A stretch of DNA of 64,000 bases from Bacteroides helcogenes P 36-108 (GCF_000186225.1 NC_014933.1:1178001-1242000), one strand, 5' to 3'. Shown: positions 25,567 through 36,200, counted from the first letter of the stretch. Program-made: numbers and translations. The notes: generated by a model from the sequence alone, not told the origin.

Positions 25567-26230
25567 TTCCTTTGTTCTTTTTTCTCCAGTACATAATCAG
25601 TATGAAGCCGAATACCATGCCTCCCAGATGTGCAAAGTGCGCCACGTTGTCACCGGGATTGTTGGCAAATCCGGAATACAACTCAATCAGGGCATATCCT
25701 ATTACGAAATACTTGGCTTTGATGGGGACAGGAAGCGGGAAGATAAACATCTGTTGGTTGGGAAAAAGCATGCCGAATGCCAGTAATATGGCATATACGG
25801 CTCCCGAAGCACCCACGGTGGTCATCATATTAAGATATTCTTTCATGGGAATGACAGAGTAACCTGTATTCACACTGTCGTAGGCGGAGAGCACCGTTTC
25901 GTAGTGGATATATTGCACCGATTCCTGTATAAGTCCGGCGCCTATGCCGCATGCCAGATAGTAAAACAGGAAACGCTTAGGCCCCCATACCTGTTCGAGA
26001 ATACGTCCGAACATCCAGACAGCAAACATATTGAAAAAAAGGTGGGTGAATCCGCCGTGCATAAACATGTATGTGATGAACTGTGCCACGTTGAAATTGT
26101 CGGCAAGAAAAAAATGCAAGCCTAAATATTCAGCGAGGTCAAAGCCATAGCTCTGAGCGACGATTGTGCCCAGAAACATCAATACGTTGATGATTAGAAG
26201 GTTTTTGGTTACTGTCGGTATGGTATTCAT
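25547..26230 (-). CDS. rhomboid-family intramembrane serine protease
   Basis: This 227-residue compact rhomboid lacks a long tail. The catalytic dyad is Ser142 (VGASGAVYAILL) and His201 (AHFAHLGGMVFGF); HGGFTHLFFNMFAVWMFG is the helix-2 signature. It is the first gene of the rhomboid-rhomboid-EEP-M3 run. A TATTTTTG box lies 27 bases before the start. Both rhomboids keep intact catalytic residues, so neither looks like a pseudoprotease. Confidence 0.94.
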   Translation of the reverse strand: MNTIPTVTKNLLIINVLMFLGTIVAQSYGFDLAEYLGLHFFLADNFNVAQFITYMFMHGGFTHLFFNMFAVWMFGRILEQVWGPKRFLFYYLACGIGAGLIQESVQYIHYETVLSAYDSVNTGYSVIPMKEYLNMMTTVGASGAVYAILLAFGMLFPNQQMFIFPLPVPIKAKYFVIGYALIELYSGFANNPGDNVAHFAHLGGMVFGFILIMYWRKKNKGNGYYYN

Positions 26231-26256
26231 AATCTGTTATTACATTCAATTCGTGG

Positions 26257-26264
26257 CAAAAATA
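26257..26264 (-). promoter_or_regulatory. rhomboid operon promoter, -7 box
   Basis: TATTTTTG on the minus strand, 27 bases before the ATG. Confidence 0.6.
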
Positions 26265-26346
26265 CTAATTATTTCTGTTCTATAACAGAAAACGCGGCTC
26301 GTATTCCTCTTTTTCTTTATTTTCCCTTCTTTTTTTAATGTTTTTA

Positions 26347-26377
26347 TTTGATATTCAGAAATATTGCTCTATTTTTG
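26347..26377 (+). promoter_or_regulatory. HU gene promoter
   Basis: TTTG at 26347-26350, 19 bases, then TATTTTTG at 26370-26377. This is one of the best matches in the window to the full Bacteroides consensus. The leader to the ATG is about 55 bases. Confidence 0.75.
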
Positions 26378-26439
26378 TGGAGGTTTGCGATGAAAATGAA
26401 GATATCTTTTGTGTAACATATTAATTAATTTTAAGTATT

Positions 26440-26706
26440 ATGAATAAGGCGGAACTTATTAGCGCTATGGCAGCAGAAGCAGGTTTGACCAAAGCGGATT
26501 CAAAAAAAGCATTGGATGCATTTGTTGTATCGGTAACCAAGGCTATGAAAGCCGGTGAAAAAGTGTCATTGGTAGGTTTTGGAACTTTTGCGGTGGCAGA
26601 AAGATCGGCTCGTATGGGAATCAATCCTTCTACTAAAAAACCGATTGAGATTGCTGCAAAGAAAGTTGTTAAATTCAAGCCGGGTGCAGAATTGACTGCT
26701 GAATAA
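26440..26706 (+). CDS. HU-family DNA-binding protein
   Basis: This 88-residue nucleoid protein begins MNKAELISAMAAEAGLTKAD. It carries the HU signature GFGTFAVAERSARMGINPST and a C-terminal KKVVKFKPGAEL. HU dimers bend DNA and help organise the chromosome. The gene stands alone, behind a strong promoter and before a clear terminator, and is divergent from the rhomboid operon. Confidence 0.96.
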   Translation: MNKAELISAMAAEAGLTKADSKKALDAFVVSVTKAMKAGEKVSLVGFGTFAVAERSARMGINPSTKKPIEIAAKKVVKFKPGAELTAE

Positions 26707-26721
26707 GCATAAGTATAATCA

Positions 26722-26757
26722 AAAGGAAGGAGGTGCAAGTAGTGCCTCCTTTTTTTT
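26722..26757 (+). terminator. HU gene terminator
   Basis: An AGGAGG/CCTCCT stem (AGGAGGTGC...GTGCCTCCT) is followed by eight T. It ends about 50 bases after the HU stop. Confidence 0.85.
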
Positions 26758-26839
26758 ATAAGTTTTTTATCATTACAAAATGCCCATGAAATCCGTCACC
26801 TTGCAGGGCGTTATTCATTGCACTCACTGATTGAACCTG

Positions 26840-26905
26840 ATTCAGTCAGGAACTGAAAGGCATTGAGTCAGGGACTGAAAGGCATTCAGTCAGGAACTCA
26901 ATGTA
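26840..26905. repeat. three tandem 22-bp hairpin repeats
   Basis: Units at 26840-26861, 26862-26883 and 26884-26905 follow ATTCAGTCAGGAACTGAA plus AGGC, with a few changes. In the first, TTCAGT and ACTGAA form an inverted repeat around CAGGA. A worn fourth copy may precede at 26816-26838. They fill part of the 361-base gap between HU and argS, which otherwise shows only the HU terminator and argS promoter. Confidence 0.7.
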
Positions 26906-27036
26906 CCCCCTCTCAGAAGGTGTTCTGAACCGCCTGTCCAAATGAGAGGAATCTTAGATAAGAAGTCTTAATAAATTCCTTACGTTTGCAAGAGAGAACA
27001 AGTTCTTTCTTTACTCGCTTAATCGGAATTTTGCAT

Positions 27037-27044
27037 TATCTTTG
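27037..27044 (+). promoter_or_regulatory. argS promoter, -7 box
   Basis: TATCTTTG, 24 bases before the argS ATG; the -33 region is not clear. Confidence 0.6.
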
Positions 27045-27067
27045 TACCCGGAAAATACTTTTGAATC

Positions 27068-28885
27068 ATGAATATAGAACAGAAACTGGTTACGTCCGTC
27101 ATCAGCGGACTGAAGGCACTGTACGGGCAAGATGTTCCTGCCGCACAAGTGCAGTTGCAGAAAACCAAAAAAGAATTTGAGGGACACCTCACGCTGGTTG
27201 TTTTTCCTTTCCTCCGCCTGTCAAGGAAGGGGCCTGAACAAACCGCACAGGAGATTGGTGAGTATCTGTTGGCAAACGAGCCTTCGGTAGCGGCATTCAA
27301 TGTCATCAAGGGCTTTCTGAACCTTACTGTCGCCTCTTCTGCCTGGATTGAACTGTTGAACGGCATACATGCGGAAAGTTCGTATGGAATTGTGCCCGTC
27401 ACCGACAAGTCGCCACTGGTGATGATTGAATACTCCTCTCCCAATACTAACAAACCGCTTCACCTGGGGCATGTCCGCAACAATTTGCTGGGCAATGCAC
27501 TGGCAAATATCGTTGCTGCAAACGGCAATAAGGTGGTAAAGACAAATATTGTCAACGATCGTGGTATCCATATCTGCAAGTCCATGCTGGCATGGCAGAA
27601 GTATGGAGGTGGCGAGACGCCCGAAACTTCCGGAAAGAAGGGAGATCATCTGATCGGAGACTACTATGTGGCCTTTGACAAGCATTACAAAGCCGAAGTG
27701 AAAGAATTGATGTCTGAATTCCGGGACGAAGGCATGAGCGAGGAAGAAGCCAAGGCCAAAGCCGAAGCTGAATCTCCCTTGATGAAAGAAGCTCGCGAGA
27801 TGCTCGTGAGATGGGAGGCCAACGATCCCGAAGTGCGTGCCCTCTGGAAGAAGATGAACGATTGGGTGTATGCCGGCTTTGATGAGACGTACAAGATGAT
27901 GGGAGTGACTTTTGATAAAATTTATTATGAGTCAAATACTTATCTCGAAGGAAAAGAAAAAGTGATGGAAGGTTTGGAGAAAGGATTTTTCTATCGGAAA
28001 GAAGACGGTTCCGTATGGGCAGACCTTACCGGCGAGGGACTGGATCACAAGCTGCTTCTCCGTGCCGACGGTACTTCTGTCTATATGACCCAGGATATCG
28101 GTACTGCCAAATTGCGTTTTGCCGACTATCCCATCGACAAGATGATTTATGTGGTGGGCAACGAGCAGAACTATCACTTCCAGGTGCTCTCTATCCTGCT
28201 TGACAAGTTGGGCTTTGAATGGGGTAAAGGCTTGGTGCACTTCTCCTACGGTATGGTAGAGCTTCCCGAAGGTAAGATGAAAAGCCGTGAAGGTACAGTA
28301 GTGGATGCCGATGACTTGATGGCGGAAATGATTGAGACAGCCAAAGAGACCTCCGATGAACTGGGCAAGCTGGATGGCCTGACAAAAGAGGAGGCCGACA
28401 ATATCGCCCGTATTGTAGGTTTGGGAGCTTTGAAGTATTTCATCCTGAAGGTGGATGCCCGCAAGAACATGACTTTCAATCCGAAAGAGTCCATTGACTT
28501 CAATGGTAATACAGGTCCGTTTATCCAATACACGTATGCCCGCATTCAGTCTGTATTGCGCAAGGCGAAAGAGGCCGGCATAGAGATTCCTGCCCGGTTG
28601 CCTGACGGCATAGAGCTGAGCGAGAAAGAAGAAGGGCTGATCCAGATGATTGCCGATTTCGCTTCTGTTGTAAAGCAGGCCGGTGAAGATTACAGCCCGT
28701 CTGTCATAGCCAACTATACGTATGATTTGGTGAAAGAATACAATCAATTCTATCATGATTTCAGTATTCTGCGCGAAGAAAACGAGGCTTTGAAGGTATT
28801 CCGCCTTGCTTTGTCTGAGAATGTGGCAAAAGTGGTTCGCCTTGGCATGGGATTGCTTGGCATTGAAGTGCCTGACAGGATGTAG
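27068..28885 (+). CDS. argS: arginine--tRNA ligase
   Basis: This 605-residue class I synthetase charges tRNA-Arg with arginine using ATP. It has the N-terminal Add-1 tRNA-binding domain. The HIGH-type motif HLGH is at 132-135 in PNTNKPLHLGHVRNN, and the region equivalent to KMSKS is MKSREGTVV, the usual ArgRS variant. A C-terminal DALR anticodon-binding domain ends in VRLGMGLLGIEVPDRM. The length is typical. The gene is monocistronic, preceded by its own promoter and the hairpin repeat array, and converges on topA. Confidence 0.97.
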   Translation: MNIEQKLVTSVISGLKALYGQDVPAAQVQLQKTKKEFEGHLTLVVFPFLRLSRKGPEQTAQEIGEYLLANEPSVAAFNVIKGFLNLTVASSAWIELLNGIHAESSYGIVPVTDKSPLVMIEYSSPNTNKPLHLGHVRNNLLGNALANIVAANGNKVVKTNIVNDRGIHICKSMLAWQKYGGGETPETSGKKGDHLIGDYYVAFDKHYKAEVKELMSEFRDEGMSEEEAKAKAEAESPLMKEAREMLVRWEANDPEVRALWKKMNDWVYAGFDETYKMMGVTFDKIYYESNTYLEGKEKVMEGLEKGFFYRKEDGSVWADLTGEGLDHKLLLRADGTSVYMTQDIGTAKLRFADYPIDKMIYVVGNEQNYHFQVLSILLDKLGFEWGKGLVHFSYGMVELPEGKMKSREGTVVDADDLMAEMIETAKETSDELGKLDGLTKEEADNIARIVGLGALKYFILKVDARKNMTFNPKESIDFNGNTGPFIQYTYARIQSVLRKAKEAGIEIPARLPDGIELSEKEEGLIQMIADFASVVKQAGEDYSPSVIANYTYDLVKEYNQFYHDFSILREENEALKVFRLALSENVAKVVRLGMGLLGIEVPDRM

Positions 28886-28900
28886 AAACGTTCCGGATAA

Positions 28901-28954
28901 TATAAATCATCCTCCTCTGTTGGGCCTTTGCCCGATAGAGGAGGATGATTTATA
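28901..28954. terminator. bidirectional hairpin between argS and topA
   Basis: A perfect 18-bp stem (TATAAATCATCCTCCTCT and its complement) has an inner GGGC/GCCC stem in the loop. It lies between two converging genes. T-runs are weak on both sides, so the stem alone must do most of the work. Confidence 0.7.
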
Positions 28955-28968
28955 TGGAGAGGTCTCTT

Positions 28969-31395
28969 TTATTTCTTTTCGGCTGTCTTGGTAGCGGTAG
29001 CTTTCGTTTTCTTGACCGTCGTTTTGGATGTTGTTGCCTTGGCCGTTTTGGTCGCTGCCTTTGCACCTCTCTTGGATTTGCTGCTTGGCGTTTTTTCGCT
29101 TTGCAGTTTCACAATCTCCAGACATGCCGTCAAACTCAGATCTTGCGGAACAATATCCTTGGGAATCTTATAATTGCTGCCCTTATAAGCAACATACGGG
29201 CCATAACGTCCGTTCATGATTTCCAGTTCGGGCTCTTCCTCAAACTTCTTGATATGTCTTTGGGCTTCGGCTTGCTGTTTTTCTTGTATCAGTTCTATGG
29301 CTTCTTCCAGAGTAACAGTCATTGGGTCTGCTGTTTTGGGCAAAGAAACATATACACGGTTGTGCTGGATATAGGGGCCGAAACGTCCGGTTCCTACCGT
29401 GACTGTTTTATCCTCATACTCACCGAGGGTACGGGGGAGTTTGAACAGGTCCAGAGCTTCTTCCAATGTTACAGTTTCAATGGACATATCTTTATTCAAT
29501 TGGGCAAAGCGCGGTTTTTCCTCATCTTCGGCCGTACCTATTTGGACGACCGGCCCGAAGCGCCCTATTTTCACAGATACTTGTTTGCCTGTGGAGGGAT
29601 CTGTACCCAGAATGCGTTCGCCTGCCTTGTGGGCGCTCTTGGTTGCAAGGGTGCTTTCTACCGATGGATGGAAGTTCTTATAGAATGTATTCAGGATGGC
29701 CGTCCATTGCTTGTCGCCTTCGGCGATTTCATCGAATTGCTTTTCAACGTTGGCAGTGAAGTTAAAATCAAGGATGTTCGGAAAGTATTCTATCAAGAAA
29801 TCATTGACCACTATTCCGGTATCGGTAGGCAGTAATTTGGCTTTTTCCGCCCCGGTTATTTCAGTGCGTGTGGTGTCTGCTATCTGTCCGTTCTGCAGGC
29901 TCAATACATTATAGGCACGTTCTTCGCCCGGCTTCTCACCTTTCACTACATATTCGCGCTGTTGAATGGTGGAAATGGTGGGAGCGTATGTAGAAGGCCG
30001 TCCGATGCCCAATTCTTCCAGCTTGCGCACAAGGCTTGCTTCCGTGTAGCGGGCGGGATGCTGGGTGAAACGCTCAGTGGCAGTGATGTCCTCATACTGC
30101 AACTTCTGTCCTTTTTTTAAGGGAGGAAGCAGGCGGGCTTCGTCTTCCGACGTCTCGGAATCATCGTCGTATGATTCGCGGTAAACGCGAAGAAAACCAT
30201 CGAACTTCACAATTTCTCCGGTGGCCGTGAATGTGTCTGCTTCATTGCCGATGCTGATGTTTACAGTGGTCTTTTCCAGTTCAGCGTCTGCCATCTGTGA
30301 AGCGATAGTACGCTTCCAGATCAGTTCGTACAACTTCCTTTCCTGGGGGCTTCCTTCTATCTTGGTATTCTCCATATAGGTGGGGCGGATGGCTTCGTGG
30401 GCCTCTTGTGCGCCTTTCGTCTTGGTGGCAAAATGGCGCGGGAATACGTAACGCTCACCCATCAGGTGCATTACGGCCTCTTTGCTGCTGTTCACGGCAT
30501 ATTCGGAGAGATTGACGGAGTCGGTACGCATGTAGGTGATGTTTCCTGATTCGTACAGGCGTTGCGCCACCATCATGGTCTGTGCCACGGTGAATCCCAA
30601 TTTGCGGGCCGCTTCCTGTTGTAAGGTAGAGGTGGTGAATGGGGCGGCAGGAGTCCGTTTCACCGGGCGGGTTGTGATATCATTGATGATGAATGCGGCA
30701 GACTTACAACTTTCAAGAAGCTTCTGTGCTTCAGCTTTTGTCTTGATGCGACGTGCCAATTCTGCCTTCATCTCCACTTGTTTTCCGTCTGCGTCGGGAA
30801 CCAGAAATATGGCGGTGACCCGGTAGGAAGCTTCTGTTCGGAAGGCATGTATTTCTCGTTCGCGTTCCACAATGAGGCGGACGGCTACCGATTGTACGCG
30901 GCCTGCGGAAAGTGCAGGCTTTACTTTCTTCCACAATACGGGTGAAAGTTCAAAGCCTACAATGCGATCCAGAATGCGGCGCGCCTGCTGGGCATCGACC
31001 AAGTTGATGTCAATATTACGGGGATTCTCAATCGCTTTCAGGATGGCTCCTTTAGTAATTTCATGGAATACGATGCGCTTGGTGTTCTCCGGTTTCAGTT
31101 TCAGGACTTCATATAAATGCCATGCAATGGCTTCTCCTTCACGGTCCTCATCGGAAGCTAACCATACGGTTTCAGCTTTTTCGGCTTCCTCTTTCAGTTG
31201 GGCCACGACTTTCTTTTTATCTGTGGGGATTTCATAATGCGGTTCAAAGTCTTTCTCAACATCAATGCTGAATTCTTTCTTCTTCAAATCGCGTATATGA
31301 CCATAGCTGGAAAGAACTTTAAAATCCTTTCCCAAGAATTTTTCTATCGTTTTTGCTTTTGCCGGTGACTCGACAATGACAAGGTTTTTCTGCAT
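28969..31395 (-). CDS. topA: DNA topoisomerase I (type IA)
   Basis: This 808-residue enzyme relaxes negative supercoils. The TOPRIM domain starts at NLVIVESPAKAKTIEKFLG, with the acidic motif SDEDREGE at 81-88. The active-site tyrosine is Tyr288 in GNITYMRTDS. The C-terminus has GRFGPYVQIG, GRFGPYIQH and GRYGPYVAYK repeats in place of classic zinc fingers, and a Lys/Thr/Ala-rich tail of about 40 residues likely to bind nucleic acid. The start at 31395 (MQKNLVIVE) is preferred: the longer frame from 31440 would begin inside the TACTTTTG promoter box. Confidence 0.96.
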   Translation of the reverse strand: MQKNLVIVESPAKAKTIEKFLGKDFKVLSSYGHIRDLKKKEFSIDVEKDFEPHYEIPTDKKKVVAQLKEEAEKAETVWLASDEDREGEAIAWHLYEVLKLKPENTKRIVFHEITKGAILKAIENPRNIDINLVDAQQARRILDRIVGFELSPVLWKKVKPALSAGRVQSVAVRLIVEREREIHAFRTEASYRVTAIFLVPDADGKQVEMKAELARRIKTKAEAQKLLESCKSAAFIINDITTRPVKRTPAAPFTTSTLQQEAARKLGFTVAQTMMVAQRLYESGNITYMRTDSVNLSEYAVNSSKEAVMHLMGERYVFPRHFATKTKGAQEAHEAIRPTYMENTKIEGSPQERKLYELIWKRTIASQMADAELEKTTVNISIGNEADTFTATGEIVKFDGFLRVYRESYDDDSETSEDEARLLPPLKKGQKLQYEDITATERFTQHPARYTEASLVRKLEELGIGRPSTYAPTISTIQQREYVVKGEKPGEERAYNVLSLQNGQIADTTRTEITGAEKAKLLPTDTGIVVNDFLIEYFPNILDFNFTANVEKQFDEIAEGDKQWTAILNTFYKNFHPSVESTLATKSAHKAGERILGTDPSTGKQVSVKIGRFGPVVQIGTAEDEEKPRFAQLNKDMSIETVTLEEALDLFKLPRTLGEYEDKTVTVGTGRFGPYIQHNRVYVSLPKTADPMTVTLEEAIELIQEKQQAEAQRHIKKFEEEPELEIMNGRYGPYVAYKGSNYKIPKDIVPQDLSLTACLEIVKLQSEKTPSSKSKRGAKAATKTAKATTSKTTVKKTKATATKTAEKK

Positions 31396-31437
31396 AAATT
31401 TCTGTTTAATAGTGACTCCTGCCACTGAATTCGACCG

Positions 31438-31445
31438 CAAAAGTA
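31438..31445 (-). promoter_or_regulatory. topA promoter, -7 box
   Basis: TACTTTTG on the minus strand, 43 bases before the chosen ATG. It overlaps the start of the longest frame and so rules that start out. Confidence 0.7.
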
Positions 31446-31540
31446 GAAAAAAAAGATTCTTTCCACCTTATAATATAAGGAGAATTTAGCAAAAATGACC
31501 TTTTTTGTTCAAATTAGTTCTATGGCTTCTTACAATTCTA

Positions 31541-33187
31541 TTAAAATAGGAAGCTCACTCCACCTGTGAAGTTGATGCCTTCTGACGGATATCCCCAATG
31601 CAACTGGTACTTTTTGTTCAACAGGTTGCTGAGGCGTGCATATACCGATATTCCATTGAAAATCTCGTAATTGCCGTTCAAATAGAGATTGCTGACGGGG
31701 GTTGCCTTTTCGCCTTCTGTCTTTTCGCGCGAAACATTCTGATAGCCAAGGCTGATCTGTACGGAGGAAGCAGGACGCAAGTCAATGCGGAGGTTACCCT
31801 CGAAGGCGGGTTGGAGATACAACATGGACTTTTGTGTGTCATTGATGCTCCAATCGCGGTAAAGACCCGACATCATGAATGAAACGATGCCTTTGTAGCT
31901 GTAACGCACTTCAGCCCCGGCATAAATGTTTCGTGTATTGGCAGAATGCAAGAGGAGTGCATTGATATAGGGACCGTCTGCTATATGTGCAGTAGGTGCT
32001 TGCGCTTGCAACAAATCATTTTTCAGGTCTTGCCATCCTCCGTACAAGTTAAACCATAAGCCGTTGACAGGGCTTGCCTTGAAGCCTATGGCTGCATTCA
32101 ATTGTTCGTAAGTGGCATCGGGCTGCTCCGCAATCTCTCCATAGAGGCTGATGGCTTCCAGACGACGGAAGTCATTTTGTATTTTCCCTCCTTTGGCTTG
32201 AGCGTAAAGAATATAGCTGTCAGAGAAAGTGTATTGTGCGGTCACGTCAGGAGAAATTCTTAGCTGTTTGCCTAACCCGAAAGCCAAGTCAACATGTGCT
32301 CCAAGGCGGACTTTCCAGTCATCATTCAGGAAAAGATAATACGGATTCAGGTTGAGCATGGTGTGATTATCAAACCCGTTGCTGTTATAAAAGAAGTTAT
32401 CCATGTCAAAGGCCACTCCCACGGACTGTTCCTCGCTGATGGAACCGGCAACATCGACTTTGGTGCGCACGATACCTTCTTTGGAGTTTGACAGGATAAT
32501 GTCGTGCAGGCGTTCGTAAAACAATAAATTGGTTTCTGCACAGAAGCGGAGTGGCATATCCTTGTCTGTGGACTTTATACCGAAATGGATATTTCCCGAT
32601 GTAAACTTCTGCCTGTCGTTGATTGAACCGGGCAGGAAGTTGAAATTGCTCAGACCGAATTTTCCGGCCACATTCAATTCTGATTTCTTGAAAGAATGTA
32701 CATAGTCCATACCGGCATAGGTGTGGTAGTAGTAAGATATCCAGTCTTCCTTGTTTTCCGGTAGGTTCAGCTTGCCGTCCATGCCGTTCATGTGGAATGT
32801 CAGGTTAAGGCGGTCTCTGTTGGGCAAGGTAAACAGATAATTGGCACGTGCGTCCAGATTACCGTAGTTACCGTATCCTAATCGGACGTAGCCGGGCAAA
32901 GCTTTCTGTTGCGTTTCCTTGCCTGTGTAGGCTTGCATGGTGATAGCCGGGATTTCTCTTGCAGGCATCAGTGTGACGTCATATTCCACCTCTTTCTTGC
33001 TTATGGCGGGTGGTTCCACGTCGGGCAGCACGTTGACTTTTGAGGCATCCATGATGTCCGGATTATATTCCTGCTCTACAACAACCGTACGATTTACGGT
33101 AGAGTCTTTAACTTGCTTCTGTGCCTGTCCCTCTAAGGGGAAGGCTGTCAATGCCGTTCCTATGAGGATATATTGTAACTTTTTCAT
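31541..33187 (-). CDS. outer-membrane beta-barrel protein, TonB-receptor-like but plugless
   Basis: This 548-residue protein has a signal peptide ending near QAQ (residues 1-22) and a short periplasmic lead-in rich in Pro/Val/Glu (about 25-85). From LPGYVRLGYGNYGN onward, amphipathic strands alternate with turns to the C-terminus INFTGGVSFLF, which ends in Phe as outer-membrane barrels do. C-terminal strands resemble those of TonB-dependent receptors (YNLNGNYEIFNGISVYARLS), but no plug domain or TonB box is seen. It lies 13 bases after the TPR gene, so the two probably work together. The cargo or role is unknown. Confidence 0.75.
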   Translation of the reverse strand: MKKLQYILIGTALTAFPLEGQAQKQVKDSTVNRTVVVEQEYNPDIMDASKVNVLPDVEPPAISKKEVEYDVTLMPAREIPAITMQAYTGKETQQKALPGYVRLGYGNYGNLDARANYLFTLPNRDRLNLTFHMNGMDGKLNLPENKEDWISYYYHTYAGMDYVHSFKKSELNVAGKFGLSNFNFLPGSINDRQKFTSGNIHFGIKSTDKDMPLRFCAETNLLFYERLHDIILSNSKEGIVRTKVDVAGSISEEQSVGVAFDMDNFFYNSNGFDNHTMLNLNPYYLFLNDDWKVRLGAHVDLAFGLGKQLRISPDVTAQYTFSDSYILYAQAKGGKIQNDFRRLEAISLYGEIAEQPDATYEQLNAAIGFKASPVNGLWFNLYGGWQDLKNDLLQAQAPTAHIADGPYINALLLHSANTRNIYAGAEVRYSYKGIVSFMMSGLYRDWSINDTQKSMLYLQPAFEGNLRIDLRPASSVQISLGYQNVSREKTEGEKATPVSNLYLNGNYEIFNGISVYARLSNLLNKKYQLHWGYPSEGINFTGGVSFLF

Positions 33188-33200
33188 ATAGCGCTATGGT

Positions 33201-36200
33201 TTATTTCAGTTTTTCCAGTCTCTCGTTAATCATGCTTTCGATATCGTCATCTGCCTGATAATTCTGTTGCAAGCTCAATAGATATTGGCGTGCGTCAAGT
33301 TTCTTGTTCATTGCGGCATATACGTCGGACAGAAGAATGAAACTGCGTGCCAGCCAATAGGTATGCGGAGTGCTCTGATCGATAAAATTAAGGATCTCTT
33401 TTTCGGCGGCGGTATATTCGTGTGCGTTGTAAAGTTGCTGTGCCACTAAATATTTTGCTTCTGCTCCGTGCAGGGTGCGTGTATCTTTGGCCAGAAGTTT
33501 GAGGTCGTCCATGGCTTTTTTGTTCGCTTTCTGGTTCAGGTAGGATTTGGCACGGTAGTATAAAGCTTCGCTATGGAGTTCGGGGGGTAACTTCGCTTCA
33601 CCGAGAAGGGCTGTGGCGGCCTGTATGACTTCCGTGTCATTATTCATTGAGGCTGCACAGCGCAGTATGCCTGTCGAACCGAACCGGCGGTGTTCGGTGG
33701 TGGTGGCTTTGGTTTGTAGCTTTTTGTAGTCTGCAATTGCTTCGGCGTATTGCTTGCGGTTGAACAGGATTTCTCCATGCATCAGCAGAGCTTCTTCCGA
33801 ATAAGTGTTATCCGGATATTCCAGTAATTTGCCTGCATGTTCCAGTACAGCTTCATCATCTTTTTGCTCCTTACCGATTATACAGAGATAATAATGTGCA
33901 TTCAGACTGAATGAACCGTTCGGAAAGTTTTGCAGATAACGGGTGAGGCTGTTCTTGGCCGATGAGGCTTCGCCTTTCATGTAAATCTTTTCGGCTGCCA
34001 TATAGGTCAGTGAGTCCTGCTCACTGGGGTCAAACCGGATTTCGCCCGGCATTTGTGAGGCAAGGGCGGCAAATTCATCTATACGGTTGGCATCTACATA
34101 AATGGACTTTAAATCGCGCATGGCAAGACGTGCTTCTTCACTGCCCGGGTATTGGGTGATGACGTGCTTGTAAGCTTCGATGGCACGGTCATAATCATTG
34201 TTTTGGTAGTAAAGCAAGCCGATTTCCGCAGCAGCTTTGCGACTGGCAGGGCTTTCGGGATATTTGCTCAGCAGCTCACGGAATGCGGCAATGGCCTGAT
34301 GACTGTTGTTGCTTTGCACATAGGAACGGCCTTTCTCGTAAAGAGCGTTGACGGCATACGGAGAGCTTGGGTATTTGTTTGCCAAACGGTTCAGCAGGGA
34401 AATTTTTCCGTTATAGTCTTTCTGTAATCCTGCCACCAATGCCAGTTGATAAAAAGAATAATCTCCGGCAGGAGTTCCCAAGCTTTCAGCTTTTGTATAA
34501 TATCGTTTGGCTTCGTCAAAACGGCGGACATGCAGGTTACAGTCACCGATACGGTTGCAGGCATCTGCCAAGGCGGTGGGATTCTTGCCTTTTTCCAATT
34601 GGATAAAGCTGCGGAAGTATCCTTCTGCCGTAGAGTAGTCTTTTTGATTGAAAGCGATGTAGGCAAGGTTATAGTATGCCAAAGCAAACATTTCTGTATT
34701 TCTTTCTCCGGTAAGGGTCAGATATTCGTTGAAATAACGTGCGGCTTCCCGCATCCGGTTCAGTCGATAGCAGGATTCGCCAAGCCAGTAAAGTGCATCT
34801 GCTTTTGTTTGCAAATTGTATTGTCCTAAGGCTATGCTTTGTCCGAAGTAGCCGATGGCTTGTTCAAATCCTGCGTTGGCAAAAGATTGTGTGCCGAGTT
34901 GGAATAGAATCTTCTGTTTGGCTTCCAGGATGGCTTTGCCGGGATGTGTGATGCGTTCGATGGATTTGAGGGCGGCATCATAACTACGGGTGTTCATATA
35001 AACCTCTACCAGATAACTGCCTACTTTGTCGGCGTATGGAGAATTGGGAAATTCGTTCAGGAATTTCTCAAATACAGTCACAGATTCGCCGAAAGCGGAA
35101 TAAGCTGTTTCATGAATGCATAATGCGTAGTTGTAGGATGCTTGTTCCTTGATTTTCAAGTCGGAATTGCTGGCAGCCGCTTGTTCAAAGGCCATACGGG
35201 CTTTGGCTTTGTCCGCCAGTTGCAAATAGGCCAATCCCATGTGCAGATAGGCATTCTGCGAAAGTGCATCTTTCTCGGAGGTTACTTCACCGAGGATGGC
35301 AGGGACTTTGGAATATACGCCGCATTGGTAACAAGATATTCCCGACATATACAAAGCGTCTCTGCGGTGAATGGCTTCTGTACCATATTCCAGATATTTA
35401 TCAAAAGAGGTCATAGCTTCGTGGAACTTTCCGGAATGGTATTCTGCCGTACCGAGTACACGGTACATCTCTGCCGTATAGGTTTGGCCGGGATGGGCGG
35501 ACAGATAGTTTTGGGCAACGATTTCCGCTTTGTCATAATTCTTTTTTATCAGATAGATTTCTGCGATATAGTAGGGAACCAGTGCTTTGTATTTGTTATT
35601 GTCTTGCAAAGGCAGAAAGCCACTGAGAGCTTCTTCATGTCGTCCTTGGATATAGCGGATATAAGAGATATAATAATTGCAGTCTGCTGTGTATTTCCGG
35701 CCGGTGCTGCGCAGGGTTTCAAACCAGATGGCGGCTTCTTTGGCATTGCCGGTTTTCAAATAGCAGGTTGCCAGCCGGTAGGTCATGTCGTCTCGTTCTT
35801 CGGAGTCTAACAAGTCGAGACGGGAGGAGTTGAACATGGCAAGTGCGTCATCATATTTTGCTTCAAAAAAATATATGGATGCTATCAGCGCATAGATGCG
35901 GTTGGCATGAGGAGTGTCGGGATATTCTTCCAGAAAAGTCCTGAGTCGTTCCATGCTTTGAGGATTTCTGAGTTCATAGGAGGTACAGGCTAACATGTAT
36001 TCAGCCTCCTGACGCTCTCCGGTGGCGGGCAAAGGCTTTCCTTTTGCATCTGTTTGTCGTATATAAGTTTGTAACGGAGAGATGGCTGCTGAATAAGCCT
36101 TTTGTTGGAACAAGGATTGTCCTTCCTGATAAAGTCTCTGGGCAGAGGTGTTTTTCTCGCTTGTTTGCGCAGTGGCGAGCAAAGGTGCGCAGCAAATTGC

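Noticed and set aside
26840-26905. Tandem repeats considered as a CRISPR array
   Set aside because: The units touch each other with no spacers, are only 22 bases long, and no cas gene is near.
27932-28756. A 274-codon minus-strand frame
   Set aside because: It is antisense to argS, whose synthetase motifs are intact.
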